From Bacteroidota bacterium (GTDB lineage Bacteria > Bacteroidota > Bacteroidia > Chitinophagales > Chitinophagaceae), in contig JAGWPQ010000060.1 in the NCBI GenBank assembly GCA_028877045.1, positions 1-7,055 of the forward strand: a stretch of DNA of 7,055 nucleotides, in the 5' to 3' direction. Under the pieces are notes generated by a model, which saw only the letters and a program-made list of their open reading frames with translations, made no database searches and was not told the origin of the DNA. This document shows positions 1-5,429 of this stretch, in pieces (the first letter of the stretch is position 1; each line of letters starts with the position of its first letter). A program made the translations under genes and the position numbers.

Positions 1-1035
1 ATCCCAAAAAACATGTCCGTTGTAACCCAGTCCCGATAAGCCCATCGGCGACGGGCTCAATGAAGTTCCTTCTCTTACAAAAGAATATAAATGATACAAC
101 ATGCTGTGAATGTCTTGCTGCGACTGATCATCGCCATCAACTATAATATCACTCTTCCATAATTCATCCCATGCCTGATCATGAAATTTTATTAACCGCT
201 CCCTGCCTTCCAATTTTGCAAAGATGGTGAGGCGTTCTGCCTCATTCAACGGATCATCGTGATGCGCAGAAGTGATGGATGATCCTGCAATCGAGAATCG
301 ATAGGTTTCTCCTGCCTTTATTTTTTTACTGAATTTCATCAGGTGCATATTATTATCCCACATTTCATGAATCACCCGTGGTTCTTGTCCGTGTGGTTCG
401 CTAAATAAAAAAGTATTCGATGCACACATCAGCAGTTTTCCTGTCGGACTTTTAGCTGTTGAAGTTAATAAACTGATCACCACATGTGGTCTGTCGATTT
501 CATTATAATAATTCTGAACATCTTTCAAAGCATCGGGTGCTTCCATTACGCTGGCACCCCCAATGACAATATCTTTTTTTGCAGTGATGCTAATATCCAT
601 CAATACCGTAAATGGCAATTGCCGCAAAGAATAATAAGTATAACTAACATCGGCTTTATCGCCATAATTAAATGAAGTGGTAAAGCCGGCATGATGCATA
701 TCGAGTTCCTGTTTCAAATTATTTGCATCACTACCGCCAATATTTTTTCCGTCAATACTCAATTGCATATTGAGTAAATTAAAGCTTCGCAAAAAATTAC
801 TTACCCTGCCGCGACCATATAAATCATAAGCACCGGCCAACACCACATCTTTTATTTTAAATGGTTCAGGCGAAGAAACAATACCGATCATGCCATTGGC
901 AACGGTAATACCATAATAATTGGACGGATCTATCTTATCGGCTTTAATTTTCCAAACATCGATTGTTTGTGATTCAATAAAATTAAAAGATGAAATGATG
1001 ATAAACAGGCAGAAAGCAAGCATTTTCTTGTTCAT
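1..1035 (-). CDS. Secreted glycoside hydrolase family 65 protein, N-terminal part (cut by left window edge)
   Basis: The minus-strand frame is open for 345 codons from the ATG at 1035 to base 1, with no stop, so the C-terminal half lies outside the window (GH65 proteins are usually about 650-800 residues). Residues 1-22 look like a signal peptide: MNKK, then a hydrophobic stretch, with likely cleavage at IES|QT. It has no lipobox, since Cys9 sits inside the hydrophobic core. Residues about 25-280 fit the GH65 N-terminal beta-sandwich, including NGMIG at 47-51. Residues 284-303 carry the linker pattern H-x3-W-x2-LW followed by a GDD turn. GLSGLGYNGHVFWD at 332-345 is the family hallmark that opens the (alpha/alpha)6 catalytic barrel and normally continues TE. 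The general-acid Glu and the phosphate-binding region are off-window, so hydrolase and phosphorylase cannot be told apart. The family acts on alpha-glucosides such as trehalose, maltose, kojibiose or glucosyl-galactosyl-hydroxylysine; the substrate here is unknown. The start is preferred over Met5 because it supplies the Lys-Lys n-region. Confidence 0.9.
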   Translation of the reverse strand, partial: MNKKMLAFCLFIIISSFNFIESQTIDVWKIKADKIDPSNYYGITVANGMIGIVSSPEPFKIKDVVLAGAYDLYGRGRVSNFLRSFNLLNMQLSIDGKNIGGSDANNLKQELDMHHAGFTTSFNYGDKADVSYTYYSLRQLPFTVLMDISITAKKDIVIGGASVMEAPDALKDVQNYYNEIDRPHVVISLLTSTAKSPTGKLLMCASNTFLFSEPHGQEPRVIHEMWDNNMHLMKFSKKIKAGETYRFSIAGSSITSAHHDDPLNEAERLTIFAKLEGRERLIKFHDQAWDELWKSDIIVDGDDQSQQDIHSMLYHLYSFVREGTSLSPSPMGLSGLGYNGHVFWD

Positions 1036-1145
1036 AAAACAAACCATTAGGATGATTGGCTAAAATACAATTTATAATTGCCATCCACTTTAATTTTTAT
1101 ATTTTTTTTACTTGGAGAACACTTATTTTGCGGGCTAATTTTTAA
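1036..1145. promoter_or_regulatory. Divergent intergenic region with weak Bacteroidota-type -7 candidates
   Basis: These 110 bases separate the start codons of the GH65 gene (minus) and the SRPBCC/GyrI gene (plus), so any promoter just upstream of either gene must lie here or inside the opposite gene. The stretch is AT-rich, with a T-rich run at about 1090-1110. Against the Bacteroidota -7 consensus TAnnTTTG, three sites match five of the six fixed bases: TATTTTAG on the minus strand (1060-1067, 24 bases before the GH65 ATG), and TTATTTTG (1123-1130) and TATAATTG (1073-1080) on the plus strand. None has a TTG box at the expected 19-20 base spacing, so no promoter is firmly assigned. No Shine-Dalgarno sequence stands out before either ATG, as is normal for this phylum. 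No operator-like palindrome was seen. Confidence 0.3.
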
Positions 1146-2084
1146 ATGATGAAAAGAGGAATCTTTATTTCAATTATTGCTTTGTCAATTGCAATTATTT
1201 CAACTTTTGTTTTTATCCCATCGAAAATTACAGTTTCAACAGTTCGATATATTAATGCATATCATGGCACCATACTTAAATTTCAAGCGGATAATAAAGC
1301 TTTAGGAAATTGGTTGCAAACGATCTCAACCAAAACTGCTAATGGGTACAGGTACAAAGGATTTGATTACAATATCGATAAAACTGTTTCGAATATTACA
1401 GAGATTAATGTAAAATCTGAAAAGCTTGATCTAAAAAGTAGTTTTATTTCTTTGAATATTTATCTCGATTCCTCCGCCATACAATGGGCAGCAGAAATCG
1501 AATCAGGCTTAAATCCTTTAGTTCGTCTCAACAGGTATCGTGAAGCAATCCGTTTAAAAGAAAGTATGTCTGATATAATGGATCAAATGAAAATATTCCT
1601 TGATAACTCTACAAATATGTACGGCATTCTTGTGAAGGAAACCCAATTGAAGGATTCTGTTTTGATAACTGTCAAAATGCAGACAGCAAAATATCCTTCT
1701 GTCGAAGAGATTTATAGTCAGGCGAACAAATTGTCAGATTATGCGATATCCAAGAATGCTTCTGTTACGAATTATCCAATGCTGTTTGTAAATAAAATCG
1801 ACAATGCACATTATGAAACAATGATTGGTCTTCCGATTAATAAAATTATCGAACAAACTAGTGATATCCGCATTAAAAGGATGCCTTATAATGGGAATAT
1901 TTTTGTTACTGAAATCAAAGGCGGCCCGCAAATCATCCAAAGAAGTTTTCAAGAGTTAAATACTTACCTATTTGATTCTAAAAGGGTAAGCCCCGCAATT
2001 CCTTTTGAAATGATGATCACCGATCGTTTGAAAGAACCTGATACAACCAAATGGATAACTAAATTGTATTATCCGGTTATGTAA
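1146..2084 (+). CDS. Membrane-anchored SRPBCC-like / GyrI-like effector-binding domain protein
   Basis: A complete 312-residue protein. Residues 6-24 form one hydrophobic helix after MMKR, most likely an uncleaved membrane anchor or signal anchor. The following IPSK (24-27) and the stretch to about residue 155 match the layout of divergent SRPBCC (START-like) domains in Bacteroidota: the S-x-x-x-IN start of the first strand near 31-37, a W near 56, an IQWAAEIESG core at 112-121, and a closing helix ending in MDQMKIFLDN at 145-154. Residues about 158-310 resemble the GyrI-like / AraC-type effector-binding domain. Its ending is typical: a GGPQ turn (259-262), a helix with F and Y, then FEMMITD...EPDTTKW...LYYPV (287-311). 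There is no DNA-binding domain, so it is not a classical regulator. A role in binding a small hydrophobic ligand at the membrane is inference. ATG at 1146 and 1149 are both possible starts. The gene runs opposite to its neighbours and ends 4 bases from the convergent 1111-residue gene. Confidence 0.85.
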   Translation: MMKRGIFISIIALSIAIISTFVFIPSKITVSTVRYINAYHGTILKFQADNKALGNWLQTISTKTANGYRYKGFDYNIDKTVSNITEINVKSEKLDLKSSFISLNIYLDSSAIQWAAEIESGLNPLVRLNRYREAIRLKESMSDIMDQMKIFLDNSTNMYGILVKETQLKDSVLITVKMQTAKYPSVEEIYSQANKLSDYAISKNASVTNYPMLFVNKIDNAHYETMIGLPINKIIEQTSDIRIKRMPYNGNIFVTEIKGGPQIIQRSFQELNTYLFDSKRVSPAIPFEMMITDRLKEPDTTKWITKLYYPVM

Positions 2085-2088
2085 TTAT
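2085..2088. other. Convergent gene junction without intergenic terminator
   Basis: Only four bases separate the TAA of the plus-strand SRPBCC/GyrI gene (2082-2084) and the TAA of the minus-strand FG-GAP gene (2089-2091). No GC-rich stem followed by a T run is visible across about 2060-2115, so an intrinsic terminator, if any, would have to lie inside the opposing coding sequence. The only palindrome nearby is CCCGGG at 2095-2100, which is too short to be meaningful. Confidence 0.6.
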
Positions 2089-5000
2089 TTATTTCCCGGG
2101 TTGAAATTGTATAATCATCGTACTGTCATTGTTCTTTGCCAAAATAAAACTTTGCTGATTTTTTATTTTGATCGATCTTATTTTTCGCACCTGCCCTTTA
2201 ATTTGTAAGCCGTTCAAACCTGATGTTTCAAATTTTCCTTTGCCCTTGTTGATGAGCAATGTACCGTAATCGGCATCATATCTTCCCATCTGAATATTAT
2301 TATCGTAATAATTTCCAACCAGTAAAATATCTGGAAGGTTATCGCCGTTGGCATCAACAACAACAGCATCGCGGTACTGGCTTAACTGCGCTTCCCATGG
2401 CAATGCTTCGGTAGTAAAATTTGATTTGCCATCGTTCATTAAAACAGCATTCGAAAAATAATTAGCAGTTAACAACTTCGATGATTGTAATTTTTGTTTC
2501 GAAAAAATTTCTTCTAATGAGGCTTTTGCAAAATCGCCGGCATATAAATATTTACGTTTAATACCGGGCAATTGTTTGGTTAGTTCTTCTTTTCCTAAAA
2601 AAGGTATTTCTTTTCCCTGCACATAATAGGTTAAAATCTGTTCTTTTATTTTGTTATCATCAAAATCGTTGTAATACAACCGCACCGGCTCTTTGTCGCT
2701 TGCCTGTAACCGCGAATTCAATCCAAGGTTCCCGGCAATCAAATCAATATTCCCGTCATTATTTAGATCAACAGGTAAAATAAAATTCCACCAGCCATCT
2801 TTATCGGTGAGTGTTTTTTTGGTGAATGAATTTTTATTATTGATGAATGCATAAATACCGCCCCATTCACAACTAACGATCAAATCTTTTTGCCCGTCTT
2901 TATTAATATCGAACCACAGTGCGTTGGTGACCATGCCGATGTTTGATAATTCTTTCGAGTATTTTTCGGTTACATCAATGAACTTTCCGGTACCATCATT
3001 TTGTAATAAATACGATTGTGGTGTTTTGCCGTACTGCCATGGCACCACCCTTCCGCCAATGAACAGATCAACAAAACCATCACCATTAAAATCAAAAGGT
3101 ACAACGCATGATTGTGTTACATAAATATTATTAAATGCCCCTTCCAGTTTTTTAAAATTTGCTTTGCCATCATTTAAATAAACCCTTGGCAACAAATGTT
3201 CGTCCTGACCATAATATTCATTGCCGCCACTTGCAATTACCAGATCTACATTGCCGTCATTATTTACATCTATCCATTGCGCATCCACATCTTCGCACAT
3301 ACTGTCCAATGCCATCATCGGTTGTTTTGTTTGAATGAATTTTCCATTGGGTTGTTGTAAAAAAATGGCATTGTGAAATGTTTTGGATGAACCGATAAAC
3401 ACATCTTCCAATCCATCGTGATTAATATCGGCAACAGCCAATGCAGGCCCTTCGGTTGATACGCCGTGCGGAATTAAAAATTCGCGGTTAAATTCTATGA
3501 AAGAATTTTCCTGATGCACATAATTTAATCCGGTTTGTGCAGTAATATCAACAACCGGTTTTGTTTCATTCTTCCAATAATTTTTTATGATCGAATAATT
3601 AAATCTGGGAAGGTTTTTTTTGTACGAAAAAGTTACACTTGGTTGTTGTGCTGATAAACTGATGGACTGATACGTATTATCGGGCCAGACTAAAAACGCC
3701 GAATCGATTTTTGTTTGATATAAACCAACATATACCGGTGTTTGCATACTCGACTGAAAGCCTTTTACGGGAAAATTCTCGTAGGTGCGGATTGCGTTAT
3801 TGGCAAACAAAATAATTTTTGCACCGATAGCATTTATATTTTTTTCAGGGCCTTTTAAAGTGATTGCAACCGAAGGTTTTTGCTTCTGATTATTTGTTGT
3901 ATTGCGGTAAATTAAAACAGGGTCATCAATATTATTCACTACCACATCAACATCGCCGTCGTTATCCAAATCGGCATACACGGCTCCGTTTGAAAATGTA
4001 GATACATTATTTTCCACTGCATTGCCCATATCTTCGAACTGAAGATTGCCTTTGTTAAGATAAAATTTATTAGGAATTTTTATTTCCGGAAATTGTTTAA
4101 GCATCAATAATTCGTTCTGCTCCAATTTATTCATCCGCAATTTTTGCTGCATTTCGCCACTCGAAACATAATTGATATAATCCATATCATTCAGTCGTTT
4201 GGGGATACCGTTGGATATAAACAGATCTTTCAATCCATCATTATTAAAATCCATCCACAAAGCGGCCCAGCTCCAATCGGTTGCATATATGCCCGAATAA
4301 AGTCCCGTTTCACTAAAATGATTATTGCGGCGATTGTATTGCAAATTATTCCGGGAATATTGGTAGTTATAACCAAAACTTAATTTGTGCTGAAAAATAT
4401 CATAATCATCTTCTTCGATGGAACGTTTCAGGATAACAGGATCCTGGGGTTCCATGTCTAACGAAAAAATTTCAGGGTAACCATCGTTATTGGCATCAGC
4501 AATATCTACGCCCATTGTATATTGGCTGGTATGCATTAATTGCTGATTATTTTCTTCGGTAAATGTTCCGTTATGCTGGTTGATGTATAAATAATCATTT
4601 TCATGAAAATCGTTACCGATATACAAATCGGGATAGCCATCTAAATTTATGTCGGAGACCGCAACACCAAGCCCGTAGCTGATGGAAGAAGAATTGATCT
4701 TTGTTTCGCGGGTAACATCGGTAAAAGTATTGTTTCCGTTGTTGCGGTAAATCCTGTCGCCCGATAATAAGTCGTAGGTATTTATAAAATTGCTCCGCGG
4801 GGCAAAGCGTGCCTCATGATTAACAGAATGATTCAATAAAAACATATCCAGATCACCATCGCCGTCATAATCAAAAAAAACAGCCTGTGTACTGAAACCC
4901 GAAAAATCCAAACCATATTTTGCAGCTTCATCCTCATAAAAAGGGATCCCGTTTTTTATTCCTTTACAAATCAGCAATTGGTTTTTACCATGCAGTGATT

Positions 5001-5424
5001 TAAAATCTCCAACACGGCAAATATAAATATCCAATAAGCCATCATTATTAATATCCACCACCGAAACACCTGTGCTCCATGCACCATCGTTTGGTATATT
5101 CGCTTCTTTGGTTACATCTTTAAAATGCATATCGCCTTCATTCAAAAACAATTTATTATCGCCCTGATTAGCTGTAAAAAATAAATCAATTTTCCCATCA
5201 TTATTAAAATCGCCGGCACCAATGCCGGCACCATTATAATAATACATGTAATCGAACACGTTAAAAGAATCGGTTGGCGTAAGCTTATTCTTGAAACGCA
5301 AATTGGTTTGTTCTTCATTCAAAGTTTCAAATAACAAATTCTTATCGGTTTTGTGATTGCTGCACGACGATAAAACTGTAATGATGATTATTGCAAATCT
5401 GATATTTTTTATAAGTATATTCAT
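2089..5424 (-). CDS. FG-GAP/VCBS repeat lipoprotein with ASPIC/UnbV domain (CRTAC1-like)
   Basis: A complete 1111-residue protein. Residues 1-21 are a lipoprotein signal: Lys6, hydrophobic core, lipobox LSSC with Cys21 as the acylated residue. It is therefore expected to be anchored to the outer membrane; the following SNHKTD is not a clear surface-export signal. Thirteen calcium-loop motifs of the form DxNxDGxxD start at residues 72, 124, 185, 258, 310, 392, 485, 666, 719, 778, 839, 886 and 1024, the last lacking the Gly. The first seven suggest a seven-bladed integrin-like propeller (about 56-515). Residues about 525-600 form the ASPIC/UnbV domain, with NAIGAKI (531-537), a GFQSS turn (555-559) and VWPD (579-582). 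The last six motifs fall in a second propeller-like region (655-1070), interrupted by a conserved block at about 911-985. No catalytic motif is visible. The molecular role is unknown; binding of glycan or protein ligands is inference. It starts 5 bases after the stop of its paralogue, so it is probably the distal gene of an operon. Confidence 0.95.
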   Translation of the reverse strand: MNILIKNIRFAIIIITVLSSCSNHKTDKNLLFETLNEEQTNLRFKNKLTPTDSFNVFDYMYYYNGAGIGAGDFNNDGKIDLFFTANQGDNKLFLNEGDMHFKDVTKEANIPNDGAWSTGVSVVDINNDGLLDIYICRVGDFKSLHGKNQLLICKGIKNGIPFYEDEAAKYGLDFSGFSTQAVFFDYDGDGDLDMFLLNHSVNHEARFAPRSNFINTYDLLSGDRIYRNNGNNTFTDVTRETKINSSSISYGLGVAVSDINLDGYPDLYIGNDFHENDYLYINQHNGTFTEENNQQLMHTSQYTMGVDIADANNDGYPEIFSLDMEPQDPVILKRSIEEDDYDIFQHKLSFGYNYQYSRNNLQYNRRNNHFSETGLYSGIYATDWSWAALWMDFNNDGLKDLFISNGIPKRLNDMDYINYVSSGEMQQKLRMNKLEQNELLMLKQFPEIKIPNKFYLNKGNLQFEDMGNAVENNVSTFSNGAVYADLDNDGDVDVVVNNIDDPVLIYRNTTNNQKQKPSVAITLKGPEKNINAIGAKIILFANNAIRTYENFPVKGFQSSMQTPVYVGLYQTKIDSAFLVWPDNTYQSISLSAQQPSVTFSYKKNLPRFNYSIIKNYWKNETKPVVDITAQTGLNYVHQENSFIEFNREFLIPHGVSTEGPALAVADINHDGLEDVFIGSSKTFHNAIFLQQPNGKFIQTKQPMMALDSMCEDVDAQWIDVNNDGNVDLVIASGGNEYYGQDEHLLPRVYLNDGKANFKKLEGAFNNIYVTQSCVVPFDFNGDGFVDLFIGGRVVPWQYGKTPQSYLLQNDGTGKFIDVTEKYSKELSNIGMVTNALWFDINKDGQKDLIVSCEWGGIYAFINNKNSFTKKTLTDKDGWWNFILPVDLNNDGNIDLIAGNLGLNSRLQASDKEPVRLYYNDFDDNKIKEQILTYYVQGKEIPFLGKEELTKQLPGIKRKYLYAGDFAKASLEEIFSKQKLQSSKLLTANYFSNAVLMNDGKSNFTTEALPWEAQLSQYRDAVVVDANGDNLPDILLVGNYYDNNIQMGRYDADYGTLLINKGKGKFETSGLNGLQIKGQVRKIRSIKIKNQQSFILAKNNDSTMIIQFQPGK
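2092..3705 (-). repeat. Paralogous copy A: C-terminal half homologous to 5433-7055
   Basis: Residues 574-1111 of the complete gene can be aligned by eye, with few gaps, to all visible residues of the upstream gene, from the WPD of the ASPIC/UnbV domain to near the C-terminus. Shared anchors include VADxNxDGLxDVFIG, IGMVT, a GWW segment, a YxDFD segment, LP-x-x-K, AQLS and LGR/MGR-x-DA-x-x-G. The DNA itself has diverged well beyond a recent duplication, so this is an old tandem duplication or two separately kept family members, not a recombination-active repeat. Confidence 0.85.
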
Positions 5425-5429
5425 GAATA
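5425..5429 (-). other. Five-base spacer between tandem paralogues (operon junction)
   Basis: The upstream paralogue ends with TAG at 5430-5432 and the downstream ATG is at 5422-5424. There is no room for a promoter between them, and the sequence before the ATG is A-rich without a Shine-Dalgarno motif. Co-transcription is the simplest reading, and translational coupling by terminating ribosomes is possible. A promoter for the downstream gene alone would have to lie inside the upstream coding sequence. Confidence 0.7.

Noticed and set aside
484..675. Plus-strand 63-codon open frame
   Set aside because: It lies wholly antisense to the GH65 coding sequence, which is continuous and family-consistent through this stretch.
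1734..1952. Minus-strand 72-codon open frame
   Set aside because: It is antisense to the GyrI-like domain of the 312-residue gene and has no recognisable content.
2062..2115. Near-identical 12-mers AATTGTATTATC (2062) and AATTGTATAATC (2104) flanking the convergent junction
   Set aside because: Both lie in coding sequence, are AT-rich and differ at one base. There is no mobile element between them, so chance is the simplest explanation.
2924..3124. Plus-strand open frames inside the FG-GAP genes (2924-3124, 4144-4383, 6547-6825)
   Set aside because: They are antisense shadows of the D-N-D-G-rich repeats, rich in residues encoded by the complement of those codons, and fully covered by well-supported minus-strand genes.
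4235..5211. Recurring short motif CCATCATTATTAAAATC (4235-4251 and 5195-5211) with many near copies, suggesting an interspersed repeat or CRISPR-like array
   Set aside because: Each copy encodes the FNNDG core of an FG-GAP calcium loop in the same frame. Spacing follows the propeller blades, and copies vary at synonymous positions, so this is protein-level repetition.
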